Positions 7,374 to 16,223 of a DNA stretch of 53,144 nt are shown here, one piece after another. The notes under the pieces are model-generated. The model was not told the origin of the DNA, searched no databases, and worked only from the letters and a program-made list of their open reading frames with translations. Both the position numbers and the translations under genes were made by a program. Numbering within the stretch: position 1 is the first letter of the stretch; each line of letters opens with the position of its first letter. This DNA is from Terriglobia bacterium (GTDB lineage Bacteria; Acidobacteriota; Terriglobia; Terriglobales; Acidobacteriaceae), in contig JAIQFZ010000014.1 in the NCBI GenBank assembly GCA_020073015.1, forward strand, positions 1 through 53,144, given 5' to 3'.

Positions 7374-8438
7374 TCAACCTGCCAGCAGGGCCGCGATGCG
7401 CTCCCCGGCGTGACCATCCCACAAAGGCGGTACAGCTCCCTTCTTCGCCTTGCCCGCGAGTACGCGGGAGAGTTCGGACCGCAATCTGTCCGGATCGCTT
7501 CCGACGAGAATGTTCGTACCCAGAGAGACTGTGATGGGTCGCTCGGTGTTCTCGCGGAGGGTCAGGCAAGGTACGCCGAGATACGTGGTTTCTTCCTGGA
7601 TGCCTCCGGAGTCCGTGATTACCACGGTCGCGCGAGACTGCAGACCCAGAAAATCTATGTATGGCAGCGGATCGAGCAGCTGAAGTTGCCCCGCATTCAG
7701 TCCGAAATCAGAAATCCGTTGGCGAGTGCGTGGATGCGCCGGGAAAACCACCGATAGATCGCGATTCACCTCGAGCAACGACTGCAGGATGCTCTTCAGC
7801 GTGGCACTCTCGTCAACATTCGCTGGACGGTGCAGTGTGACCAGGGCATAGCGCTCGGGAAGACCGTTCTTGTTTTGACGTTGCGCCAGCGGCAACAGCT
7901 TCACGAGAGAGTCAATCATGACATTGCCGACACGGAAGATTTTCTCGGGCGCAATTCCTTCGCGGCGAAGGTTCCTGTCTCCGTCTTCCGAGGGCGTATA
8001 CAACACATCAGCGAGCTGATCGGTGACCAGCCGATTGATTTCCTCCGGCATGCCGCGATCGAAAGAACGCAGCCCGGCCTCGACGTGGCCCACGCGGACT
8101 CCAAGCTTTGCGCAGACCAGAGCGGCCGCAACCGTGGAATTGACGTCACCATAGACGAGCACGATGTCGGGCTTGCGTTCGAGCACCACCGGCTCGAAAC
8201 GGGTCATGATTTCGGCCGTCTGCCGGGCATGCGTCCCGGAACCCACCGCCAGGTTTACGTCTGGAGCCGGGATGCCAAGCTGCTCAAAGAACACGTCCGA
8301 CATATTCGCGTCGTAGTGCTGACCAGTATGGACCACGGCCTGAACGACATGCCGGCGGGATTTCAGGGCGTTCAGTACTGGCGCTACCTTCATGAAATTC
8401 GGGCGCGCCCCCACAATGTGAAGCACATTCACCGGCAT
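7374..8438 (-). CDS. wecB: UDP-N-acetylglucosamine 2-epimerase (non-hydrolysing)
   Basis: Interconverts UDP-GlcNAc and UDP-ManNAc in the cytoplasm for surface polysaccharide synthesis. At 354 residues it has the standard length. Family blocks are IVGARPNFMKVAPV at the N-terminus, TGQHYDANMSD, VYGDVNST, GHVEAGLRS, the TLHRPANVD region, and TDSGGIQEE near the C-terminus. ATG at 8438. It extends the polysaccharide theme of the first 8 kb but is not in an operon with rfbBAC. Confidence 0.97.
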   Translation of the reverse strand: MPVNVLHIVGARPNFMKVAPVLNALKSRRHVVQAVVHTGQHYDANMSDVFFEQLGIPAPDVNLAVGSGTHARQTAEIMTRFEPVVLERKPDIVLVYGDVNSTVAAALVCAKLGVRVGHVEAGLRSFDRGMPEEINRLVTDQLADVLYTPSEDGDRNLRREGIAPEKIFRVGNVMIDSLVKLLPLAQRQNKNGLPERYALVTLHRPANVDESATLKSILQSLLEVNRDLSVVFPAHPRTRQRISDFGLNAGQLQLLDPLPYIDFLGLQSRATVVITDSGGIQEETTYLGVPCLTLRENTERPITVSLGTNILVGSDPDRLRSELSRVLAGKAKKGAVPPLWDGHAGERIAALLAG

Positions 8439-8533
8439 ATCCCACTGATGATCATGCAGACTAGATTACCCGATTACGAGCGGGGAAGGTGGGCGGCGAA
8501 GATTGTGGAGGGACGGGCGTCTCGCGAGCCTGC

Positions 8534-8577
8534 CCTGAGCGCAGTCGAAGGGTCCAGCCGGGCGGGGACGCCCGGCT
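8534..8577 (+). repeat. dispersed intergenic repeat: cctgagcg-type core plus 9-bp hairpin
   Basis: CCTGAGCGCAGTCGAAGG begins at 8534 and is related to copies near 14885, 19188 and 46533. Immediately after it, AGCCGGGCG (8556-8564) and CGCCCGGCT (8569-8577) form a perfect 9-bp stem with loop GGGA. It lies in the 178-bp gap between two minus-strand genes. Confidence 0.7.
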
Positions 8578-8616
8578 CTCCATCACACCCGCGGTAAGAA
8601 TCACCTGATCGCGGCG

Positions 8617-9546
8617 CTAGTGTGAAACCGCCGCAAACAGCTCCGAGTGCATCAGCGACTGAAACTTCTGATCGTCGCTCTTGAAATGCACCTGCAGGTT
8701 GGAACTGTCGGAGTCGACCGTGGTGCTGTCGATCGCGGTCTTCTCAATCGGACTGGCGTTCATCTTCTTGTAAAGCATGACGCCCTTGACGATCGTGGAA
8801 AGTGTAGCCGCCGTCATTGAGTCGGCTGTGAGAACACTTAGATCGAGACTCACTCCGCTCTGGAAGTTCATGGTGTAGCGGGAAGCCAGAATGCGCTTCT
8901 TGATGGTCTCGTAGTCGGCGACCTTGGCCGCATCGCCCATCGCCGAACGCATCATGTTCTGGGTGCCCTGCTGGTCGAGAATGCTCCACACCGGCGCCCC
9001 GTCCACGGCCGCCATCTGCTCCGCCATCTGCGGGTTCGAATCCAGCGACGACCGCTTCCCGTCGCGCGTATCGAGCGCACTCTGCAGGGACGCCTGAGTG
9101 CCGAAGGCAAGCGTGTTCTCGTCCAGGAAGGTCATCACCAGACCGCCCTGCATGGGATAGAGAAGCGCACTGCCGTACTTGGTACCGGCAATCTTCTTCA
9201 CTTTCATCTTCTTGAGCACGGCCTTGGCGGAAAACGAACCCTGTGCCACTCCGATCGTCTGGATCCCCTGTTTCCCTGAGCGGAAAGCAGCAAACGTCAG
9301 CTGCTCCAGATCGTGGTCGGCATCAATTCCAATGGCCTTCAGCGAGGTCTCGAGTTGCTTCAGATTCTCCGGCAGCACCTGCTCCTTCAATTGCTGCGCC
9401 GTCGGCGAATCCTTCAGTGCGCGATAATCCACGCCGATAAGCTGCTGAATTTCCGCCGGCACCAGGGACCGGGCCGACGACGCGATCGGCATGGCATAGC
9501 CAGCCGTGGCACAGAGAAGGAGCGCTGCAAACCACAAATTCTTCAT
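8617..9546 (-). CDS. secreted protein of unknown function
   Basis: 309 residues. The start is taken as ATG at 9546 because GAGGAA lies a few bases upstream and residues 1-18 then form a clean signal peptide (MKNLWFAALLLCATAGYA); an in-frame start at 9657 would bury it. The mature part is soluble-looking, with an acidic/Lys mix, a LVPAEIQQLIGVDYRAL opening, and alternating beta-like stretches (GLVMTFLDENTLAFGT). It has no cysteines in the mature chain and no recognisable catalytic motif. It may belong to a family of acidobacterial exported proteins, but I cannot name it. It is monocistronic by spacing. Confidence 0.7.
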   Translation of the reverse strand: MKNLWFAALLLCATAGYAMPIASSARSLVPAEIQQLIGVDYRALKDSPTAQQLKEQVLPENLKQLETSLKAIGIDADHDLEQLTFAAFRSGKQGIQTIGVAQGSFSAKAVLKKMKVKKIAGTKYGSALLYPMQGGLVMTFLDENTLAFGTQASLQSALDTRDGKRSSLDSNPQMAEQMAAVDGAPVWSILDQQGTQNMMRSAMGDAAKVADYETIKKRILASRYTMNFQSGVSLDLSVLTADSMTAATLSTIVKGVMLYKKMNASPIEKTAIDSTTVDSDSSNLQVHFKSDDQKFQSLMHSELFAAVSH

Positions 9547-9728
9547 AAATTCCTCAAGACGATCTGCATCGGTTAGATGCGAAACGCACGTTGGACGTTG
9601 GAGATCTGAGTTTATTTTAATCCGGAACTGGGCCAGGTGACCGGTACTAAAGTGCATCCCCTGCTTATTCCGAGAACGAGGGTAGACAAGAGAACTTGCG
9701 CGGCAATGAAGACCGCTGGCGCCTTACT

Positions 9729-10247
9729 TCAGGGCCTCGGCTGCCCAGAGTGAGGTGCCGCGCTGCCCTTGGAGGTCTTCTCGGATGCTATGGACGCGTC
9801 GATGATCGCCAACCTCGTGTCCAGAGCTTTCAGAAGGTCTTCGGCGGACGGAAGCGGTTTCGTGGGCTTACTTTTCAGATAGCCATAGTTTTCAATCGGT
9901 GGCCCTGAGGCTTGGTTTACGTCGATGTCTAGGTAGCTTTGACCCAGCAGTCCTTCTGTTTGGATTGCGACGATTGCATCCTTGGGAACGCGCAGATCAT
10001 AGGATGTAATAAGGGCCATTTCCACCTCAGCGGGGCAGTTTTTATTCTGCGGGTTGGCGCGAACCGAGCGAGCAGTCCCGACATCCACCCCCGCGATCCT
10101 CACCCCGGCTCCTTCCCTGAGTCCCTGTACATCACTAAAACAAGACTTTAGCGCTTGACGCGACAAATGAAGATTGCCGACAAACAGGATGCCGATGGCG
10201 GCGAGTCCGACGGCAACGATCAGCACGAGGACCGATCTTCTGAGCAT
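9729..10247 (-). CDS. MCE/MlaD-domain lipid-transport-like protein
   Basis: 172 residues with one N-terminal membrane anchor (SVLVLIVAVGLAAIGILFVG, about 5-24) followed by an MCE domain (FSDVQGLREGAGVRIAGVDVGTARSV ... VAIQTEGLLGQSYLDID). In characterised systems MCE proteins form periplasmic rings that move phospholipids with an MlaE permease and an MlaF ATPase. No such partners are adjacent, so this is an orphan gene. It starts 2 bp after the ftcD stop with AAGGTG six bases upstream of ATG, so the two are translationally close. The C-terminal tail (about 140-172) is low-complexity. Confidence 0.8.
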   Translation of the reverse strand: MLRRSVLVLIVAVGLAAIGILFVGNLHLSRQALKSCFSDVQGLREGAGVRIAGVDVGTARSVRANPQNKNCPAEVEMALITSYDLRVPKDAIVAIQTEGLLGQSYLDIDVNQASGPPIENYGYLKSKPTKPLPSAEDLLKALDTRLAIIDASIASEKTSKGSAAPHSGQPRP

Positions 10248-10249
10248 GA

Positions 10250-11725
10250 TTACACCTTCAGGGCTAGCGCTCTCTTCCTTATCTCCGCCACAAACCCCTC
10301 GTCCTTCAACGACTCCAGGTTAATCTCTACATTCGCCAGCGCGCCCGTCAGCGCCGCTTTCGCCAACGCAACCGCTGTCGTCAAATCCGACTTCATGTTT
10401 GGGTTGGTTATCGGACCAAGTTTCCCGGCGATCTGCGCCACCTCGACCACCCGCTCCGCCACTCCCAGCGGAACACTGGTCGCCTGTTTCAGCGCGGCAT
10501 TGATCGCCCCATCGCCATCCGAAGATTCCTTCGCCGCCTTGTACGCTTTCATGACGAGATTGTACGACTCAGCATCGGCGTCAATCGCCGCCTTCAGTTC
10601 CTCGCGCAGCTGGCTCAATCGCGCGATAGCTTCGCTGAGGGCAGCCTCGTGCTGCAAGTAAGCCTTCTTTCCCCGCGACATCGAAGCGACCATAGTGGCG
10701 ATTCCGGCCGCCATCGCCCCGCTCGCTGCCGCCGCGCTGCCCCCGCCCGGCGTCGCGGTCGGAGCAGCCAGTTGCTCTATGAACGGCTCAACTCCTGCCC
10801 GCAGCCCGCCTACCGCCATCTTGCCACCCATTACCGCGGCCAGCCGGTTCTCCAGAATCAGCGACGAGTCGAAATTCTCCACTTGCAGAAACCATTCCGC
10901 CGCCTGTTCCAAGGCCTTCTTCGGAATCAGCCCGACAATCTCACTCGAAACCGGCACCACGCCATAGCGGGCGGCCTCGCGCTTCACGTATTCGAAAACG
11001 CGATGGATCGGCGTCTGCTCGAAGTCCGTCAGGTTCATCGAGACCTGCGCCAGCCCGCGCACCAGAAATCCCGCGCCCTTTACAAAGCGCAGCCCGCCCC
11101 CCGAAAAACGCACCGCCTTCGCGATTTTCTTGGCGATCTCCACATCCGGCGTATTCAAAAAGACGTTGTAGGCAATCAGAAACTTGCGCGCCCCAACCAC
11201 CGTCGCCCCGGCCGTAGGATGCACCCGCGCCTCACCAAAATCCGGCTTGCGGGCTGGATGGGTCGCAATCTCCGCCCGGATCCCCTCGAACTGCCCCCGC
11301 CGAATGTTCTCCAGATTCTGCCGCTCGGGCGTGGTTGCGGCCGCCTCGTACAGATAAACCGGAATCTCAAACCGCTTCCAAATCTCCGCGCCCACGTGGC
11401 GAGCCATGGCCACGCAGTCTTCGATCGTCACGCCATCAATCGGAATGAACGGCACAACGTCGGACGCGCCCATGCGCGGGTGCGCTCCCTGATGCTTCGT
11501 CAGGTCAATCAACTCCGCGGCCTTCCCTACCCCGCGAATCGCCGCTTCCTGAATGGCGTCGCGCTCACCGACCAGCGTAATGACGCAGCGGTTGTGATCG
11601 GAGTCCATCTCGCGATCCAGCAGAAAAACACCAGGGATCTTCATCGCCTCGACAATGGCATCGACTTTCGCCTTGTCCCGGCCTTCGGAAAAATTAGGAA
11701 CGCATTCAACCAGAGTGGTAGGCAT
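10250..11725 (-). CDS. ftcD: bifunctional glutamate formimidoyltransferase / formimidoyltetrahydrofolate cyclodeaminase
   Basis: A fusion of 491 residues. The N-terminal transferase (about 1-300; VECVPNFSEGRD, HQGAHPRMGASDVVPFIP) passes the formimino group of formiminoglutamate to tetrahydrofolate. The C-terminal cyclodeaminase (about 305-491; AAPTATPGGGSAAAASGAMAAG) releases ammonia and yields methenyl-THF. This is the last stage of histidine breakdown by the formiminoglutamate route. The fused form is the animal-type layout, also found in some bacteria. No hut genes are nearby. It is followed at once by an MCE gene. Confidence 0.95.
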   Translation of the reverse strand: MPTTLVECVPNFSEGRDKAKVDAIVEAMKIPGVFLLDREMDSDHNRCVITLVGERDAIQEAAIRGVGKAAELIDLTKHQGAHPRMGASDVVPFIPIDGVTIEDCVAMARHVGAEIWKRFEIPVYLYEAAATTPERQNLENIRRGQFEGIRAEIATHPARKPDFGEARVHPTAGATVVGARKFLIAYNVFLNTPDVEIAKKIAKAVRFSGGGLRFVKGAGFLVRGLAQVSMNLTDFEQTPIHRVFEYVKREAARYGVVPVSSEIVGLIPKKALEQAAEWFLQVENFDSSLILENRLAAVMGGKMAVGGLRAGVEPFIEQLAAPTATPGGGSAAAASGAMAAGIATMVASMSRGKKAYLQHEAALSEAIARLSQLREELKAAIDADAESYNLVMKAYKAAKESSDGDGAINAALKQATSVPLGVAERVVEVAQIAGKLGPITNPNMKSDLTTAVALAKAALTGALANVEINLESLKDEGFVAEIRKRALALKV

Positions 11726-11787
11726 ACGCGAGAAGGATAAAGGGCGATGGTTAACTCAGGCAACCTGAGGCACGGTCAGGTGGTTAG

Positions 11788-11917
11788 AGCTGGTTCAAGA
11801 ATGCTTTTTGAGGGCTAAGAAACGCGGCCCTCAGGAGCTGAAGCCCGTAATTTTGGGGGCTCATAGCGGCACGGCTAAAGCCGTGCCCTTCCCAAAACCA
11901 ATTTTTGAAACCAGTTC
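11788..11917 (+). repeat. dispersed palindromic element (gcacggct-aaagccgtgc core) with imperfect terminal inverted repeats
   Basis: The core GGCACGGCTAAAGCCGTGCC (about 11868-11887) is a near-perfect hairpin. It is preceded by caggagctgaagcccg (about 11832) and followed by cccaaaacca. The outer ends look like imperfect inverted repeats: CTGGTTCAAGAA near 11790 against TTTTTGAAACCAG near 11903. A second copy in the opposite orientation lies inside the CusB gene (about 40007-40074). A short open frame through this element reads QELKP...GTAKAVPFPKP, but it has no other sign of being a gene. Confidence 0.75.
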
Positions 11918-11979
11918 ACGTTTGGACAGGCCAGGGGAGGCATTCCCTCAGAAACCCGCGCAGGTATTAGCATTTGAAC

Positions 11980-12465
11980 ATGACCAAGGCGTGGAAGCGA
12001 CACATGCGATGGTTCCTGAACCTCTATCCTCCGTTCTTGGGCGCGGGAATCCGCGTCAGGCGCCTCCAGCCCGACTGGAAGGCAATTGACGTCGAGATGA
12101 AACTACGGTTCTGGAACTCCAATTACGTCGGCACCCATTTCGGAGGCTCGCTCTATTCGATGACCGACCCGTTTTACATGCTGATGCTCATCGAAACTCT
12201 GGGCCGCGATTACATCGTATGGGACAAGAGCGCGACCATCCGTTTTAGAAAACCTGGCAAAGGCAAGGTGCGCACAGAATTTCGTTTAGCCGATGCCCAA
12301 TTGGACGAAATCCGCGATAAGTTAAAGACGCAGGACAAGATCGAGCCGACTTTCCTGGTCGAAGTCAGGGACGAGTCCGGCGCTCTGGTCGCAGAGGTCG
12401 AGAAGGTTTTACACGTCCGGAGGAAACAACCAGAGAATTCCAAAAGCATCTCCGACCGGATTTGA
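11980..12465 (+). CDS. DUF4442 hotdog-fold protein (thioesterase-like)
   Basis: 161 residues from ATG 11980 (a TTG two codons earlier is also possible). The sequence fits the DUF4442 / hotdog group: PFLGAGIRVRRLQPDWKAIDVEMKLR, then NYVGTHFGGSLYSMTDPFYMLMLI, with the HFGG block at the position of the hotdog active-site helix, and a KPGKGKVRTEF beta strand. Related proteins are thought to act on acyl-CoA-type thioesters; the substrate is unknown. It stands alone, downstream of the dispersed repeat. Confidence 0.8.
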   Translation: MTKAWKRHMRWFLNLYPPFLGAGIRVRRLQPDWKAIDVEMKLRFWNSNYVGTHFGGSLYSMTDPFYMLMLIETLGRDYIVWDKSATIRFRKPGKGKVRTEFRLADAQLDEIRDKLKTQDKIEPTFLVEVRDESGALVAEVEKVLHVRRKQPENSKSISDRI

Positions 12466-12616
12466 CAGGCCGCCGCCTCAACAGGCAGACTGCAAAACTA
12501 TGCGGTGGACACCCCGACTTTCCGGCCGCGGCTTTACCTGACTCTAGTCCTGCCTAAAACGTCCGTCGGCCGTTTCCCTTGTCATCACAATCTGATGTAA
12601 GCGAAAGGATGTCGCT

Positions 12617-13621
12617 ATGCTCCGTCGCAGCCTGATTGTTTGTCTGGTCATGTTGTCGTCCATCTCAGCTCTCGCCCAAAAAGAGCGCCACTTCGATTTT
12701 CACTACACCTTCACGGTGAAGAACGTCACCCCCGGCGAGGGCGTCCGCGTTTGGATTCCCCTCGCCCACGCAGACGCCTTCCAGGATGTAAAGATAAGCT
12801 CAAAATCGGGCGATCTGCCGCTGAAGCAAGTCCACCAGCCGGAGTATGGCAACGAGCTTCTCTACGCCGAAGCCGCCAAAGCGGACAAGGGCGAATACAA
12901 GTTCTCGGTGGACTACGACATTGTGCGCCGCGAGCACGTCGTGCTCTTGAACGGAAAGCCCGCGCCCGACCTGCGCCCCGAGTACTCGCCCCGCCTCCAG
13001 TTGGCAAGATTTCTCGAACCTGACCGTCTGGTACCAGTCACCGGGGTCCCGGCCCAACTCGCCGCCGAGCAGACCAAAACCGCGACCACCCAGCTCGAAA
13101 GAGCGAAAAACATCTACGACTACGTCTTCCGCACCATGAAGTATGACAAGTCCGGCACCGGATGGGGACACGGCGATACCCTCTGGGCCTGCGATTCCAA
13201 GCACGGCAACTGTACCGACTTTCACTCCGTTTTTATCTCCATGGCGCGCTCGCAGAAAATTCCCGCCCGCTTCCAGATCGGATTCCCCCTCCCCGCTGAC
13301 AAAACCTCCGCTGAGATCCCCGGCTACCACTGCTGGGCCGAGTTCTACCTCGACTCCGCCGGCTGGGTTCCCGTCGACATCTCCGAGGCGTGGAAGCATC
13401 AGGAAAAACACGACTACTTCTTCGGAGCGCACGATGTGAATCGCGTGCAATTCACCCAAGGGCGCGATCTGAAGCTCGTTCCCGCGCAGCAGGGCGCAGC
13501 GCTGAACTATTTTGTCTACCCCTACGTGGAAGTTGCCGGAAAGGAATACCCAAACGTATCCATCGCCTTCTCTTTTAAAGAAGTCGCTGCCAAGCCTGCT
13601 AGCGCAAGCGCGACTCAATAG
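12617..13621 (+). CDS. secreted transglutaminase-like cysteine protease family protein
   Basis: 334 residues. Signal peptide 1-20 (ends ALA before QKERHF). A beta-rich N-terminal half (TFTVKNVTPGEGVRVWIPL) precedes a transglutaminase core with a complete triad: Cys199 in KHGNCTDFHS, His238 in GYHCWAEFY and Asp254 in WVPVDISEAW. Members of this bacterial family are exported and may act as proteases or cross-linking enzymes; the substrate is unknown. It may be co-transcribed with the DUF4242 gene 89 bp downstream. Confidence 0.85.
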   Translation: MLRRSLIVCLVMLSSISALAQKERHFDFHYTFTVKNVTPGEGVRVWIPLAHADAFQDVKISSKSGDLPLKQVHQPEYGNELLYAEAAKADKGEYKFSVDYDIVRREHVVLLNGKPAPDLRPEYSPRLQLARFLEPDRLVPVTGVPAQLAAEQTKTATTQLERAKNIYDYVFRTMKYDKSGTGWGHGDTLWACDSKHGNCTDFHSVFISMARSQKIPARFQIGFPLPADKTSAEIPGYHCWAEFYLDSAGWVPVDISEAWKHQEKHDYFFGAHDVNRVQFTQGRDLKLVPAQQGAALNYFVYPYVEVAGKEYPNVSIAFSFKEVAAKPASASATQ

Positions 13622-13710
13622 GAAATCCGCCGGGCGCAAACACAACCGGGCGGTAATGCTAGAATCCTTTGCGCAGTCGAGGCAGCAGGAATTTCAACCA
13701 GGAGTACGCC

Positions 13711-13986
13711 ATGCCAAAATACGTAATCGAACGTGAGATCCCCAACGCCGGCAAACTCACTCCCCAGGAACTGCACGGAATCTCGCAGAAATCCTGCGGA
13801 ATCCTCCAGAAACTCGGACCGCAAGTGCAGTGGGTGGAGAGCTTCGTCACCGACGACAAAATCTATTGCGTCTACATCGCTCCGAACGAGGAGATCATCC
13901 GCGAACACGCCCGCCAGGGAGGTTTCCCGGCCAACCGCATTTCAGCTGTTCGTTCCATCATCGGCCCGACCACGGCGGAAGGCTGA
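13711..13986 (+). CDS. DUF4242 (SCO4226-type nickel-binding) small protein
   Basis: 91 residues. ATG at 13711 is preceded by CAGGAG at 13700-13705. The protein is a small ferredoxin-like fold opening MPKYVIEREIPNAGKL and ending in an NRISAVRSIIGPTTAE block, with a WVESFVTDDKIYCVYIAP core, as in DUF4242. A Streptomyces member binds nickel; the function here is unknown. It ends 12 bp before the murI start, so the two are probably co-transcribed. Confidence 0.8.
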   Translation: MPKYVIEREIPNAGKLTPQELHGISQKSCGILQKLGPQVQWVESFVTDDKIYCVYIAPNEEIIREHARQGGFPANRISAVRSIIGPTTAEG

Positions 13987-13998
13987 GTCCGAGTCAGC

Positions 13999-14826
13999 GT
14001 GAGCAGCATTCGCAGGCCGACCATCGGCGTATTCGACTCAGGCGTAGGCGGCCTCACCGTGCTGCGGGCGCTGCTCAACCGCATCCCCGACGCCGATTAT
14101 CTTTACTTCGGCGACACCGCCCGCCTGCCTTACGGATCCAAGTCCGCAGCCACCGTAGCGCATTACGCCGTCGGGGCCGTGAGCTACCTGCAGGATCAGG
14201 GCGCAGAATTACTCGTCATCGCCTGCAATACCGCCACCGCCCTCGCTCTGGACGAGATCAAAGCCGGCTCGCACGTGGAGGTGATCGGCGTAGTCGAACC
14301 GGGAGCCGACGCCGCGGCGCACGCCAGTACCAAACGCAGCGTCGTAGTCATCGGCACCGAAGCCACCGTCGCGAGCCATGCCTATCGCCGCGCACTGGAG
14401 GCCAAGGGCGTCGCGGTACGAGAAAAAGCCTGCCCGTTGCTCGTGCCCCTGGTCGAAGAAGGTTGGACCGAGCATCCCGTCACCGAGCAAGTCGCCAGAA
14501 TTTACCTGTCAGAAGCCTTTTCCGAAGACTCGCGCGACGCAGACGTACTATTACTCGGCTGTACTCACTACCCTTTGCTGAAGCCACTGCTGCGGCGAAT
14601 CGTGCCTGATCACATCAGCATCGTCGACTCAGCCGAATCCACTGCCCAAGCAGTTGCCCGGCAACTCCAGATTGATCCTCTTCACACGCCCAATGATCCC
14701 GAACGAAGAAGCGTCCCACGCCTGAAGTTCTACGCCACCGACTCCGCAGAAAAGTTCAGAAAAATGGGCACGCGCTTCCTGGGACATCCCGTGGAAGATG
14801 TGGTGCACGCGGACCTGAAAGAGTAG
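13999..14826 (+). CDS. murI: glutamate racemase
   Basis: Converts L-glutamate to D-glutamate for peptidoglycan. 275 residues, GTG start at 13999. Family motifs are IGVFDSGVGGLTVL (catalytic Asp), FGDTARLPYGSKS, the first catalytic Cys in VIACNTATA and the second in LLGCTHYPLL. It follows the DUF4242 gene closely, and a run of repeats follows it. Confidence 0.96.
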   Translation: MSSIRRPTIGVFDSGVGGLTVLRALLNRIPDADYLYFGDTARLPYGSKSAATVAHYAVGAVSYLQDQGAELLVIACNTATALALDEIKAGSHVEVIGVVEPGADAAAHASTKRSVVVIGTEATVASHAYRRALEAKGVAVREKACPLLVPLVEEGWTEHPVTEQVARIYLSEAFSEDSRDADVLLLGCTHYPLLKPLLRRIVPDHISIVDSAESTAQAVARQLQIDPLHTPNDPERRSVPRLKFYATDSAEKFRKMGTRFLGHPVEDVVHADLKE

Positions 14827-14845
14827 CGCCGGCGCCTCGCTGGCA

Positions 14846-14933
14846 ATCGTGGTGGCCTCCACCTGCGAGGGCAAAGGTGCCCTCGCCCTTCGGCGTTGCT
14901 CAGGGCAGGCTAGCCGGCAAGTTGCCGGCGCTA
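14846..14933 (+). repeat. cluster of short intergenic palindromes
   Basis: Between murI and the TonB gene lie GAGGGC/GCCCTC (about 14866-14883) and CCGGCAA/TTGCCGG (about 14914-14928). Between them is a reverse-oriented variant of the cctgagcg...cgaagg element (14885-14910; gcccttcggcgttgctcagggc). No coding frame is credible here. Confidence 0.6.
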
Positions 14934-14935
14934 CA

Positions 14936-14965
14936 CAAACAAAAACGGCCGCTTGCGCGGCCGTT
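14936..14965 (-). terminator. intrinsic terminator of the TonB-family gene
   Basis: Read on the minus strand: AACGGCCGC - loop GCAA - GCGGCCGTT (14965 to 14944) followed by TTTGTTTG. The perfect 9-bp stem begins 23 bp after the TonB-family stop codon. Confidence 0.85.
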
Positions 14966-14987
14966 CTCTGGGCTCCTAACCTCGATC

Positions 14988-15986
14988 TCAGTACAACCGG
15001 AAACTCACTTCGACGTTGATCATCACCGCTACCGGCTTCCCATCCTTCATCGCCGGCTCGAAGCGCCAGTTCTTCACCGCTTCGATCGCTTTTTCATCCA
15101 GGCCCAGTCCCAACGTGCGCGCCGGCCGGATATCATGCGGTCTGCCGTCCGGCCCGACGATCAGCCACAGCACGCACACGCCCTGGTACTTCGCTTTCCG
15201 CGCTTCCTCAGAGTACTCGGGATCCGGAGCGTAGATCGCTTTCGGGGCCGAAACCCCTCCACCTACGCGAAACGCGCCGCCACCTGTACCGCCGCCGTGG
15301 CCCGGTCCAAATCCGGGGCCTTCACCCGAACCCACACCGCCACCGTTGCCCGATCCAATGCCTCCACCCGAACCGGTGCCATTCGATGGTGGGCCCGAGG
15401 GCAGATGCGAAAGCGGATCGCCCAGGTTCGGCAGATTGGGCTGCGCCAAATGAACTTGCGGCGGAACCACGATCGTCGGATCCATCACTAACTTCGGGTG
15501 CTCATTCCGCACCACAACGACCGGTGGAGTAAACTGCTGCATCGACTGCTTCGGCAAGCGTCCCTGCGTGGCCTGCAATTTGTCGCGGTCGCCACCGCCG
15601 CCACCGCCGCCCGACCGAGTTTTCGAAGCCTCGAGCACCGGCAAGTCACTCGGGGCAATCAACTCGACGGTCTGCTGCGGCTTGACCTCCGTAATGATCT
15701 TCCTTCCCAACATCGTGCCAGCGATGATCACCGCCAGCCCGAGCACGTGGATCGCGGTCGAGCCCGCTGCTCCCCTCCCCTTGTAGTTGTAGAAACCCCA
15801 GATGTCCCGGACCGGGACAGGCTTCGAAGTCAGCACCAGCGGGGGCAGTTTCTTGGGGAAGAAAAAATCGTCCAGGTTGCGGAACAGCGATTTCCAGATC
15901 GGCTCGTCCAGGGTCTGATTGTGCAGCAGAAGATGGAGCTCCGGTTCTGGTTGCTGCAAATTCCGCGGTGTTTCGTTTTCAGCCAT
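14988..15986 (-). CDS. TonB-family energy-transducer-like protein
   Basis: 332 residues: a cytoplasmic N-terminus of about 75 residues, one membrane helix (about 78-95, TAIHVLGLAVIIAGTMLG), a Pro/Gly-rich periplasmic linker (GGGGGGG at about 127-133 and a long Gly/Ser tract around 205-245), and a C-terminal TonB domain (PDPEYSEEARKAKYQGVCVLWLIVGPDGRP ... KNWRFEPAMKDGKPVAVMINVEVSF). TonB domains pass energy to outer-membrane receptors. The unusually long cytoplasmic N-terminus hints at fusion with a regulatory region. No ExbB/ExbD genes are adjacent. A strong terminator follows. Confidence 0.9.
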   Translation of the reverse strand: MAENETPRNLQQPEPELHLLLHNQTLDEPIWKSLFRNLDDFFFPKKLPPLVLTSKPVPVRDIWGFYNYKGRGAAGSTAIHVLGLAVIIAGTMLGRKIITEVKPQQTVELIAPSDLPVLEASKTRSGGGGGGGDRDKLQATQGRLPKQSMQQFTPPVVVVRNEHPKLVMDPTIVVPPQVHLAQPNLPNLGDPLSHLPSGPPSNGTGSGGGIGSGNGGGVGSGEGPGFGPGHGGGTGGGAFRVGGGVSAPKAIYAPDPEYSEEARKAKYQGVCVLWLIVGPDGRPHDIRPARTLGLGLDEKAIEAVKNWRFEPAMKDGKPVAVMINVEVSFRLY

Positions 15987-16223
15987 ATTTTCCCGAAAGC
16001 GTAAGCCCCAACTTGACAGTTCGGGGGAAAGTCTAACTACTCCCTGGTCGGACTAGCCAAGCCACTCCCACCCCTTTAGATGCACGACCCATCCCCGATG
16101 GTCGCCCTAAATCGCTGGGCACCACCCGGATCTTTTACTTAAGCCGATTAGATGCTTGATCTCTACGATCTGTAAAAATTGTACACGCTTTTTCCCAACC
16201 CGAAACAGTACTTTTTGAGTTCT

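Noticed and set aside
10649-11740. 363-codon plus-strand frame opposite ftcD
   Set aside because: Arg/His-rich composition typical of an antisense shadow; ftcD on the minus strand has all expected motifs.
11808-12089. 93-codon plus-strand frame through the dispersed repeat
   Set aside because: It is made of repeat sequence (GTAKAVPFPKP) and then overlaps the real hotdog-fold gene in another frame; no ribosome site.
15280-15400. Short spaced repeats that suggested a CRISPR-like array
   Set aside because: They are the Gly/Ser codons of the TonB-family linker, with irregular spacing and no conserved repeat unit. No CRISPR array or cas gene was seen anywhere in the window.
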